Below are positions 1 through 6,294 of a DNA stretch of 8,054 nt, piece after piece (positions within the stretch are counted from its first letter, which is position 1; each line of letters starts with the position of its first letter). The translations under genes and the position numbers were made by a program. The notes under the pieces were generated by a model. The model was not told the origin of the DNA and did not search any database. It saw nothing but the letters and a program-made list of their open reading frames with translations. The DNA is from Chloroflexota bacterium (lineage in GTDB: Bacteria; Chloroflexota; Anaerolineae; Anaerolineales; Villigracilaceae). The DNA lies in the NCBI GenBank assembly GCA_016875755.1, contig VGOX01000079.1:1-8054 (forward strand), written 5' to 3'.

Positions 1-90
1 CGACAACGCCCTTGCCTTCCGCTAATGGTTGGTGCAATCAACCTCCATAAGGGTCTTTCACCCTCTAGCCAACGCCCATGCTGGGCGCAC
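1..90 (-). mobile_element. 5' end of a group II intron (bacterial class C-like), truncated by the window edge
   Basis: Read on the minus strand from 90 to 1, the sequence opens with GTGCGCCCAGCATGGGC, the typical 5' splice-site start (GUGYG) of bacterial group II introns followed by a GCCC/GGGC hairpin. It continues with GGGTGAAAGACCC, a small hairpin also seen at this place in domain I of class C introns, then a GGTTG/CAACC stem, and then TTAGCGGAAGGCAAGGGCG. From memory this order and spacing closely match the first 90 nt of the Oceanobacillus iheyensis IIC intron, which has GCCCGGCAUGGGU, GGGUGAGAGUCCC and AACGCAAGGGUGUC. These RNAs are self-splicing retroelements that move by means of an intron-encoded reverse transcriptase/maturase. 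Only the start of domain I is present, so the reverse transcriptase, domain V, the 3' splice site and the intactness of the element cannot be judged. No protein-coding gene is supported here. Confidence 0.82.
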
Positions 91-128
91 AACAAAAAGA
101 AGCAGCCGCCTGGCTGCTTCTTTTTGTT
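91..128 (-). terminator. Intrinsic terminator of the SH3b lipoprotein gene; intron insertion site
   Basis: A perfect 17-bp inverted repeat (arms 91-107 and 112-128) surrounds a 4-nt loop. The core of the stem is GC-rich (AGCAGCC/GGCTGCT), and its outer part is A-rich on one arm and T-rich on the other, so either strand ends in a CTTTTTGTT-like U-tract. The hairpin could therefore terminate in both directions. It begins 8 nt after the TAA stop of the lipoprotein gene, which makes it that gene's terminator. The group II intron starts at the very next base (90), so the hairpin together with its T-rich end forms the 5' exon of the intron. Confidence 0.9.
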
Positions 129-136
129 ATCGTTTT

Positions 137-976
137 TTACGGAGTGAATTCGATATTCTTTGTGACGCAGGTGCCGCTGCCCAGCAAGCCCGTGCAGAGA
201 TTGATGGTGGCTTCGATCTTGTGACCGACAGGGTTATCAACAAAGGCCGCCGAGCTGACGGTGTACGTTTGACCTGGATCCAGCGTGGCAATGATGCTCG
301 AAGAGAGACAGCCGCCCAGGTCTGTGAAGCCGTCTTTGAGTTCACCAAGCGACACGCCCGTGACGGTATCTTTTACTGTAATGCCAACCGATTTGAAGGC
401 AACCGTGCTGGTGTTCTTCAAATTGAAATCGATCCACCAGCCCACACAGCTATCCACGCCTGCGTAGGAGACATCGAAACTGGGTGCGGGTGTGGGTGAC
501 GGCGGCGGGGTAAAAATGGGGACGTTACCGAGATTGCCGCCTTTGGCATAGAAGCCCCACATCCAGCAGAAGACGTTCTGGTTGTTCGGGCTGCGGACAT
601 ACCAATATTCATTGGTCGAGTTTTTGCCGAGGACTTCAATGGTCTGCCCGATCAAAAAAGTGTCAACAAGCGGATAGGCTTGTCCGGGCCCCGTGCGGCA
701 ATTGGTATTTTCCGAGAGATTCACATACGCAAACGAAGGCGTGGATGTGAAAGCCAGCGTTGGTGTAAAGGCAGGTGTTGCAGTGAATTCGGGCGTTGCG
801 GTCAAGGTTGCAGTCGCATCTACTTGAATCGCAGCGGCCGTGACGGTCAATGCGGCTGCTTCCAACGGGTCAACCGTCGGCGTGCCATCCGGCGCGCCGC
901 CAGGCAGGTTGCAGGCCTGAAGGAACACCAGAATGAGGGCAAAGCTGAAATGGATCAACGTATTATTACGTTTCAT
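137..976 (-). CDS. Putative SH3b-domain lipoprotein
   Basis: The 279-residue product has a lipoprotein signal: a short basic N-terminus (KRNN), a hydrophobic stretch at about residues 7-19 and a lipobox L19-Q20-A21-C22. It is therefore probably lipid-anchored on the outer face of the membrane. A Thr/Pro/Ala-rich linker covers roughly residues 31-81. Residues 82-146 look like a bacterial SH3 (SH3b) domain, with the NCRTGPG motif at 92-98 and the WYVRS strand at 125-129; such domains commonly bind peptidoglycan or other envelope ligands. C93 and C137 could form a disulfide. A second Pro-rich linker (156-166) leads to a C-terminal region (167-279) that is probably a beta-sandwich and contains C177, C223, C261 and C270; I do not recognise its family. 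The ATG start is supported by two Shine-Dalgarno-like motifs (AAGGAG and AGGAG) just upstream. The gene lies about 80 nt downstream of rpoC, beyond that gene's terminator, so it is expressed either by read-through or from a promoter I cannot define. The ligand is unknown. Confidence 0.85.
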   Translation of the reverse strand: MKRNNTLIHFSFALILVFLQACNLPGGAPDGTPTVDPLEAAALTVTAAAIQVDATATLTATPEFTATPAFTPTLAFTSTPSFAYVNLSENTNCRTGPGQAYPLVDTFLIGQTIEVLGKNSTNEYWYVRSPNNQNVFCWMWGFYAKGGNLGNVPIFTPPPSPTPAPSFDVSYAGVDSCVGWWIDFNLKNTSTVAFKSVGITVKDTVTGVSLGELKDGFTDLGGCLSSSIIATLDPGQTYTVSSAAFVDNPVGHKIEATINLCTGLLGSGTCVTKNIEFTP

Positions 977-980
977 GATT

Positions 981-993
981 CTCCTATCTCCTT
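981..993 (-). promoter_or_regulatory. Tandem Shine-Dalgarno motifs of the SH3b lipoprotein gene
   Basis: The minus strand reads AAGGAGATAGGAG just before the ATG at 976. The inner AGGAG is only 4 nt from the start codon, and the outer AAGGAG is 11 nt away. Neither spacing is ideal, but together they support this start. The outer motif is at the more usual end of the range. Confidence 0.6.
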
Positions 994-1003
994 GTGATAT
1001 GTC

Positions 1004-1020
1004 TTATTATTAAATAATAA
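1004..1020. repeat. Small AT-only palindrome overlapping the rpoC terminator
   Basis: TTATTAT and ATAATAA form 7-bp arms around a 3-nt spacer. The arm at 1014-1020 shares the ATAA at 1017-1020 with the terminator stem, so the two structures compete for those bases. It lies between rpoC and the lipoprotein gene, where a promoter for the latter might be expected; a TTTAAT hexamer on the minus strand resembles a -10 box, but no convincing -35 is at the right distance. Function is unknown. Confidence 0.4.
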
Positions 1021-1045
1021 GGGCGACTTTGACAGTCGCCCTTAT
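1017..1045 (-). terminator. Intrinsic terminator of rpoC
   Basis: The arms at 1017-1028 and 1034-1045 form a perfect 12-bp stem (GGGCGACT/AGTCGCCC core) around a 5-nt loop. On the minus strand it is followed by TTATTATTTAAT. It starts 10 nt after the TAG stop of rpoC. The U-tract is interrupted by A, so read-through into the lipoprotein gene is possible. Confidence 0.85.
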
Positions 1046-1055
1046 GTACTATTTT

Positions 1056-4000
1056 CTAGCTTTCAGGTTCCGCGTCTGGTGATGGGGAGAGTTCTTCACC
1101 GCCACTGGAATTGGCTTTTATATCATCAGCAAACCGCCCGTGGATAAAACCGGTACCGGCAGGAATGAGCTTACCGATGATCACATTTTCCTTCAAGCCA
1201 AAGAGCGGGTCGGTGGTGGAACCGATGGCCGCGCTTGCCAGCACCTTAATGGTGTGCTGGAACGAGGAGGCGGATAGGAAGGAGTCGGTGCTGAGCGATG
1301 CCTTGGTCACGCCGAGCAGCACTTCGCTTAAGCGAGCCGGCTGCTTGCCTTCCGCGATCAACTGCTCGTTGATTCTGCGAATCAAGAGTCGGTCGATCAC
1401 ATCACCGGGCAGGTACTTGGTGTCGCCGGGGCGGGTGACCTGCACCTTGCTCAACATCTTGCGGATGATGACCTCGAAGTGCTTGTCGTGAATGTTCTGA
1501 CCCTGCGAGCGATACACCTTTTGAACTTCGGTCATCAGATACATCTGGCAGGCGTCGCGTCCCTGGATCTTGAGGATGCGATGCGGGTTGAGTGAACCTT
1601 CGGTCAACGGCTGACCGGCTTCCACACGCGCACCGTCCTTGACGAGCAGGCGTGAGGTGTTGGGAACGTCTTCGACGATCTCTTCACGCTGTTCGTAGGA
1701 GACGATGATCTTGTGATCCTTCTTCTCCACAGCCACACGTCCACCGTGTTGCGCAACGATGGTGGCTTTTTCCTTGGTGGCAAGGATGTCACCAACCTGC
1801 ACCTCGGCCTCATCCTTCACAATGAACTTCCAATCTTCAGGAATGGCGTACTCATCGTGGATCATTTCCGCATGTTCGATACGAACCTCGCGCATGTCGG
1901 GGTATTTTTCGGAGGGCTGGATGTGGACCACGCCATTGATCTCGGCGACAACGGCTTCACCCTTCGGCATTTTGCGTGCCTCGAAGATTTCCTCAACACG
2001 CGGAAGACCCGTTGTAATATCGGTTGCACCGCTGGAGGCCACACCACCCGTGTGGAAGGTGCGGAGCGTCAACTGCGTACCAGGTTCACCAATGGACTGG
2101 GCGGCAACGATACCGACCGCAGAACCAAGTTCAACCATTTCACCGCGGGCAAGGTCGATACCATAACACTTGGAACAAATGCCGTGATTCAACTCACAGG
2201 TCATCGGCGAGCGAAGTTTCACTTCGGTCACGCCGGCGCTTGCGATCTTGCGCGACAGATCATGGGTGAGGACATCGTTATATTCAGCCAGCACTTCGCC
2301 CGTCTTCGGGTCAAGGATGCGCTGTGCGGCGAGTCGGCTATACATGCGGCTTGCCATCGATTGGCCCGCCACATCATCCGACTTGCGAATCCACACGCCA
2401 TCGTGTGTGCCGCAGTCGTATTCATTGATAATGATATCTTGGGCAATATCCACGAGACGGCGGGTCAGGTACCCTGCATCCGCAGTACGGAGAGCCGTAT
2501 CCGCAAGACCCTTACGGGCACCGTGTGTGGAAATGAAGTACTCCTGCGCGGTCAGACCTTCGCGGAAGTTGGAACGGATCGGCATCGGGATGATGCGTCC
2601 GGAAGGATCAGCCATCAAACCACGCATACCCGCCAGCTGGGAGATGGTGGAGAAACCGCCTTTCGTCGCGCCGGAGGTTGCCATGGTGGAGAGATTGCCA
2701 TCCGGGTCCATGTGCCTCTTCACAGCATCACCAACTTTTTCAGTGGTCTCCTGCCAGATCTGAATTTCGCGTTCGTTCTTTTCCTGTTCGGTCAACAAAC
2801 CACGGCGGAAGTCACGCAGAACCACTTCCACTGATTTGGCAGCTTCTTCAAGCATACCCTTTCGTTCCGGCGGAATTGAAATATCAGCAACAGCCAGTGT
2901 GATACCTGATTTCGTGGCATACTCGAAGCCAATGCTTTTTACAGCATCAGCAACATCTGTAGTTACTTCCTGTCCACAGATTTCGTACACTTCTGCGATC
3001 AAGTCCTTTACGCCGCCTTTGTCAAGTTTCTTATTGACAAAAAGTACTTGAGGGGGAAGGATTCGGTTAAATAACACGCGTCCCACAGTTGTGGTGATAA
3101 CGCGATATTCAGGCTCTGGCAGGCGATTCCCCTTGTCATCGTACCAGGTGTTTGCACGGAATTTGATCTCCGTGTGAACATCTACCTGATCAAGGGCATA
3201 GGCCAATTCCACCTCGTCCATATCGGCAAAGGCACGGCCATCGCCACGGTGAACCGCTTTCTTTTCCATGGTCAGGTAGTACACACCCAGCACCATGTCT
3301 TTTCCTGGAGCGATGATCGGCTCACCATCGGCAGGCTTGAGCAGATTCTTTGAAGAGAGCATCAACTCGCGTGCTTCGGTAACCGCTCTTTGTGAAAGCG
3401 GCACATGCACAGCCATTTGATCGCCGTCAAAGTCCGCGTTATACGCAGTGGTTACAAGCGGATGTAATTGAATCGCAGAACCTTCAATGAGGATCGGCTC
3501 GAAAGCCTGAATACCAAGACGGTGCAAGGTGGGAGCACGGTTCAACAAAACGGGGCGGTCACCGATCACGGATTCAAGCGCTTCCCATACTTCGGGACGG
3601 TTGCGCTCGATCAAGCGACGGGCACCCTTCACATTGGCAGCGTAACCATTCTGCACCAACTTGGCGATCACAAACGGACGATACAATTCGAGCGCCATGC
3701 TCTTGGGCAGACCGCACTGATTCAGCTTAAGCTGCGGACCCACCACGATCACAGAACGACCAGAGTAGTCCACACGCTTACCTAGCAGGTTGCGGCGGAA
3801 ACGACCCTTCTTGCCTTTTAGCATGTCGCTCAAAGATTTGAGCTCGCGACGGCCACGGCGCGAGAGCGCCTTGCCGCGCTGACTGTTGTCGATCAGGCTG
3901 TCTACGGCTTCCTGCAACATACGCTTCTCATTGCGGATGATGACATCCGGTGCGCCAAGTTCGAGCAAACGCTTGAGGCGGTTATTGCGGTTGATCACGC

Positions 4001-5312
4001 GGCGATACAGATCGTTCAAGTCAGAGGTGGCGAAACGGCCACCATCCAACTGCACCATCGGGCGCAGATCGGGGGGGATGACCGGCAGCACGGTCAAGAT
4101 CATCCACGCCGGGCTGTTGCCAGAACGTCGGAATGCTTCCACAACCTTGAGGCGGGTGGTGGCTTTCTTGCGCTTCTGCTTGCTCTTGGTGGTGCGAACC
4201 TCGTGCCACAGTTCTTCAGAAAGTTTGTCGAGGTCAAGACGTTCAAGAATGTCATAGAAGGCTTCAGCACCCATGTCGGCACGGAAGACCTGCCCCCAAC
4301 GTTGTTTCAATTCACGGTAACGGATTTCGCTGATAAAGGTGAAAGGACGCAGTTCCAAAAGTTCATCACGCAGGCGGGATGAGTTGTTGGAAGAAACCGA
4401 AGTCTGCGATTCCAGATCATTGCGCAGACCTTCCATTTCCTGATCTGCATGGGCTTTGATGGTGGCAGTCTGGGTCTCGATCTGTTCGATCTCGCTCTGG
4501 CGCTTGTCTTTCAACTCATTCTCAAGCACTTCCAATTTCTTCTGGACGATCTTCTGAATGAGCGTAATATGCTTGCTGGCAACCTTGTCACCGGCATCGA
4601 TGATCTTCTCGCCGGTCTGCTCGAAAGCAACAGCCTTCTTGGCGGCTTCGCCCATCTGATCTTGAAGTTGTTTCTCCAACTTCTGACCTTCCTTGATGAT
4701 GGGGTCAAGTTGTTCGGCAATACCTTCGTCGTAGCCTTGCTCGAGCAAAGCTTGCTTTTGCTTCAGTTCGCCGATCTTCGCATCGCGCTTGGTCTTGATC
4801 TCCGCAATGCGGGCATTGATCTCCGAAGCCTGTTCACGCTCGGAAACAGAGATCTCATCCTCAAGGCGCTGGAGCGCCTTCTTGCGGGCTTCCTCGTCCA
4901 CGTAGGTAACAATGTACTGGGCAAAATACAGCACACGGTCCAGATTGCGGCGGGAAATATCCAACAACATACCCATCTGCGATGGGATGCGGCGCGTATA
5001 CCAAATATGTGCAACAGGGGATGCAAGCGCAATATGCCCCATGCGCTCGCGGCGGACGGCGGAGCGGGTTACTTCCACGCCGCATTTTTCACAGGTAATA
5101 CCCTTATAGCGCGGATTCTTGTACTTACCGCAATAACATTGCCAATCGCGGGTGGGTCCAAAAATCGCTTCACAGAACAATCCATCCTTCTCCGGGCGCA
5201 GGCGGCGGTAGTTGATGGTTTCAGGTTTCAGTACCTCGCCATACGACCACGACAAAATGGTTTGGGGCGAAGCAAGGCTGATACGGAGTGCGGTCAGTCC
5301 CTTGGTTTCCAC
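1056..5312 (-). CDS. rpoC: DNA-directed RNA polymerase subunit beta-prime
   Basis: This is a complete 1418-residue beta-prime subunit, which with beta forms the active centre and clamp of RNA polymerase. The N-terminal zinc finger has C59, C61, C74 and C77. The universal catalytic motif NADFDGD is at 625-631, with D627, D629 and D631 placed to bind the active-site magnesium. The second zinc site is C967, C1039, C1046 and C1049. The bridge-helix and trigger-loop region is highly conserved (QLAGMRGLM at 892-900; FREGL at 916-920; STHGARKGLADTALRTADAG at 928-947; IGEPGTQLTLRTFHTGG at 1074-1090). After residue 140 there is an insertion of about 170 highly charged residues, probably coiled-coil, which Bacillus subtilis beta-prime (about 1200 aa) lacks. 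The C-terminus ends in an acidic Ser/Pro/Glu tail. The start is GTG, with AGGAG 8 nt upstream and the expected family N-terminus (ISLASPQTILSWSYGEV) immediately following. No rpoB precedes it; its own promoter lies about 150 nt upstream. The reading frame is intact. Confidence 0.99.
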   Translation of the reverse strand: METKGLTALRISLASPQTILSWSYGEVLKPETINYRRLRPEKDGLFCEAIFGPTRDWQCYCGKYKNPRYKGITCEKCGVEVTRSAVRRERMGHIALASPVAHIWYTRRIPSQMGMLLDISRRNLDRVLYFAQYIVTYVDEEARKKALQRLEDEISVSEREQASEINARIAEIKTKRDAKIGELKQKQALLEQGYDEGIAEQLDPIIKEGQKLEKQLQDQMGEAAKKAVAFEQTGEKIIDAGDKVASKHITLIQKIVQKKLEVLENELKDKRQSEIEQIETQTATIKAHADQEMEGLRNDLESQTSVSSNNSSRLRDELLELRPFTFISEIRYRELKQRWGQVFRADMGAEAFYDILERLDLDKLSEELWHEVRTTKSKQKRKKATTRLKVVEAFRRSGNSPAWMILTVLPVIPPDLRPMVQLDGGRFATSDLNDLYRRVINRNNRLKRLLELGAPDVIIRNEKRMLQEAVDSLIDNSQRGKALSRRGRRELKSLSDMLKGKKGRFRRNLLGKRVDYSGRSVIVVGPQLKLNQCGLPKSMALELYRPFVIAKLVQNGYAANVKGARRLIERNRPEVWEALESVIGDRPVLLNRAPTLHRLGIQAFEPILIEGSAIQLHPLVTTAYNADFDGDQMAVHVPLSQRAVTEARELMLSSKNLLKPADGEPIIAPGKDMVLGVYYLTMEKKAVHRGDGRAFADMDEVELAYALDQVDVHTEIKFRANTWYDDKGNRLPEPEYRVITTTVGRVLFNRILPPQVLFVNKKLDKGGVKDLIAEVYEICGQEVTTDVADAVKSIGFEYATKSGITLAVADISIPPERKGMLEEAAKSVEVVLRDFRRGLLTEQEKNEREIQIWQETTEKVGDAVKRHMDPDGNLSTMATSGATKGGFSTISQLAGMRGLMADPSGRIIPMPIRSNFREGLTAQEYFISTHGARKGLADTALRTADAGYLTRRLVDIAQDIIINEYDCGTHDGVWIRKSDDVAGQSMASRMYSRLAAQRILDPKTGEVLAEYNDVLTHDLSRKIASAGVTEVKLRSPMTCELNHGICSKCYGIDLARGEMVELGSAVGIVAAQSIGEPGTQLTLRTFHTGGVASSGATDITTGLPRVEEIFEARKMPKGEAVVAEINGVVHIQPSEKYPDMREVRIEHAEMIHDEYAIPEDWKFIVKDEAEVQVGDILATKEKATIVAQHGGRVAVEKKDHKIIVSYEQREEIVEDVPNTSRLLVKDGARVEAGQPLTEGSLNPHRILKIQGRDACQMYLMTEVQKVYRSQGQNIHDKHFEVIIRKMLSKVQVTRPGDTKYLPGDVIDRLLIRRINEQLIAEGKQPARLSEVLLGVTKASLSTDSFLSASSFQHTIKVLASAAIGSTTDPLFGLKENVIIGKLIPAGTGFIHGRFADDIKANSSGGEELSPSPDAEPES

Positions 5313-5320
5313 TGGATCCT

Positions 5321-5325
5321 CTCCT
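5321..5325 (-). promoter_or_regulatory. Ribosome binding site deciding the GTG start of rpoC
   Basis: AGGAG on the minus strand, followed by 8 nt and then GTG (5312-5310). No ATG in frame lies at a better distance. The protein begins as expected for the family from this codon, so the GTG is taken as the true start. Confidence 0.85.
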
Positions 5326-5394
5326 AACTAAAAGAATACGTTTTGAGCATTCTCTGCATGGCGTGTAGTCGCTTTAAGTCAGAGACAAACAAAG

Positions 5395-5428
5395 GCAAGC
5401 GCTTTGAGACTATTTCTCAAGCGCTTGC
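5395..5428 (-). promoter_or_regulatory. Terminator-like hairpin in the predicted rpoC leader (attenuator candidate)
   Basis: Arms 5395-5409 and 5415-5428 (GCAAGCGCTTTGAGA and TCTCAAGCGCTTGC) pair over 14 bp with one bulged base and a 5-nt loop. On the minus strand the hairpin is followed by CTTTGTTTGTCTC, a U-rich but interrupted tail. On the plus strand it is followed by a run of six T (5432-5437). It lies about 30 nt downstream of the predicted transcription start and about 80 nt before the GTG of rpoC. It may be a leader attenuator, an RNA-stability element, or a terminator for transcription entering from the other direction. No ligand-binding (riboswitch) architecture is recognised. Confidence 0.6.
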
Positions 5429-5464
5429 TGGTTTTTTGGCTCGTTTATTACATCCAACAGATAG

Positions 5465-5493
5465 ATTATATGCGCCAGTAGGACGCCCGTCAA
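5465..5493 (-). promoter_or_regulatory. Sigma-70-type promoter for rpoC
   Basis: On the minus strand TTGACG (5493-5488, five of six consensus bases) is separated by exactly 17 nt from TATAAT (5470-5465, perfect consensus). The predicted transcription start is near 5458, giving a leader of about 145 nt before the GTG of rpoC. It lies in the intergenic region between the zinc-ribbon gene and rpoC, facing rpoC. This is the best promoter match I found in the window. Confidence 0.82.
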
Positions 5494-5515
5494 GGGTGTT
5501 AACTATTGAAGAAGC

Positions 5516-5548
5516 CGCGAATCAGGCGGAATCAAGGAGATTCGCGCC
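5516..5548 (-). terminator. Weak terminator-like hairpin after the zinc-ribbon gene
   Basis: CGCGAATC (5516-5523) and GATTCGCG (5539-5546) form an 8-bp perfect stem with a 15-nt loop, about 30 nt past the TAA stop of the zinc-ribbon gene. On the minus strand it is followed by GCTTCTTC, a poor U-tract. A second pairing of the same left part is possible (GGCG-C-GAATC with GATTC-CGCC, 5525-5548), so two mutually exclusive hairpins exist. It probably ends the PBP/zinc-ribbon transcript just before the rpoC promoter. Confidence 0.45.
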
Positions 5549-5575
5549 TCTTTTCTGGAATTTTGCCCGATTCTG

Positions 5576-6292
5576 TTACTCAGGCACTTCCCTCACCTGA
5601 AGATCAGAGAACCCGAAACCGCCATGCTGCTTTTCGCCCGGGTCTACGGCAAGGTATATCCTGCCAACCGAAAACTGGTTGTCCTTAAAAGAACCAGCCA
5701 ATACCCCATTGAGATATACACGGAACGAGTCGCCATTACAGATCACGCGCAGGCGGTTGCTTTCATTAAACCCTTCACGCAAAGCAGTGTGGTACGTCCA
5801 CGGCAGCAAATTTCTCCAAGTTAAAGCGCCGCCATTGGGGTCTTTCTCAAAAAAGCCAAAGGTGTAAGATGCCTGAACCGACACCAAAAAACCGTAGCCA
5901 CCATCATCTGAAAGCCGCGGATAGATTCCAGCGAGGACACTTTCCTTCAATCCGTTGGTAATTTTGATGGAAACGCTGACATCGAAATCATCCAACAGAC
6001 CGGAACTTCGCAGCATGTAATAAGCCCCCGAAGTCTTGGGCGGGAATGTCCCGCGTGCTTCGGCAGGGGTGCCTGTATGAAAGGTTACCTTATCCGGATT
6101 CAATACCTCCCAACCAGGCATGACCTTGCGGCTAAAATCTGCACCGAGCAGCAGGTCACCCATATCTGGTTGGGGGGTATTGGACTTTGGAACACGAAAA
6201 CTGGTTCCGCAAAATTCACAGGTTGCAATGTCGTGTTTGGCGGCGCTGGCACTTAATCCAGCGCCGCAATTGGGGCAATTGAGCGGCTTCAT
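5576..6292 (-). CDS. Zinc-ribbon protein with a concanavalin-like (LamG/DUF1080-type) domain
   Basis: A 238-residue protein of unknown function. Residues 6-28 form a four-cysteine zinc ribbon (C6-P-N-C9 and C25-E-F-C28). A short Pro-containing linker (about 35-43) follows. The rest (about 50-236) looks like a jelly-roll sandwich of the concanavalin/laminin-G type. The signs are an opening DFS-x-W segment, alternating strands, a FRVYLNGVLAGSF strand pair (190-202) typical of the ligand-face hairpin of such domains, and the closing FGFSDLQVRE strand. I see no signal peptide and no membrane segment, so it should be cytoplasmic, which is unusual for a sugar-binding fold. The ATG starts 2 nt after the stop of the PBP gene (TAA-CC-ATG), with no clear Shine-Dalgarno, which points to translational coupling and a shared operon. 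The domain call is from sequence pattern only; an enzymatic role is not supported. Confidence 0.8.
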   Translation of the reverse strand: MKPLNCPNCGAGLSASAAKHDIATCEFCGTSFRVPKSNTPQPDMGDLLLGADFSRKVMPGWEVLNPDKVTFHTGTPAEARGTFPPKTSGAYYMLRSSGLLDDFDVSVSIKITNGLKESVLAGIYPRLSDDGGYGFLVSVQASYTFGFFEKDPNGGALTWRNLLPWTYHTALREGFNESNRLRVICNGDSFRVYLNGVLAGSFKDNQFSVGRIYLAVDPGEKQHGGFGFSDLQVREVPE

Positions 6293-6294
6293 GG

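Noticed and set aside
29..499. Plus-strand open frame across the intron start, the terminator and the lipoprotein gene
   Set aside because: It runs through a terminator hairpin and across the intron boundary, and it is antisense to a gene with a clear signal peptide and SH3b domain.
1713..2834. Long plus-strand open frame (373 codons) inside rpoC
   Set aside because: It is antisense to the most conserved part of beta-prime. Its translation shows no recognisable domain and the opposite strand is fully explained by rpoC.
4449..5327. Plus-strand open frame (292 codons) rich in Leu, Phe and Asp
   Set aside because: This is the complement of the charged coiled-coil insertion of rpoC. The Leu/Phe-rich composition is what Lys/Glu codons give on the other strand, not evidence of a membrane protein.
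5324..5359. 11-codon upstream open frame ending at the rpoC Shine-Dalgarno (possible leader peptide)
   Set aside because: The ATG has no Shine-Dalgarno and the peptide has no run of regulatory codons. The overlap of its TAG with AGGAG can arise by chance.
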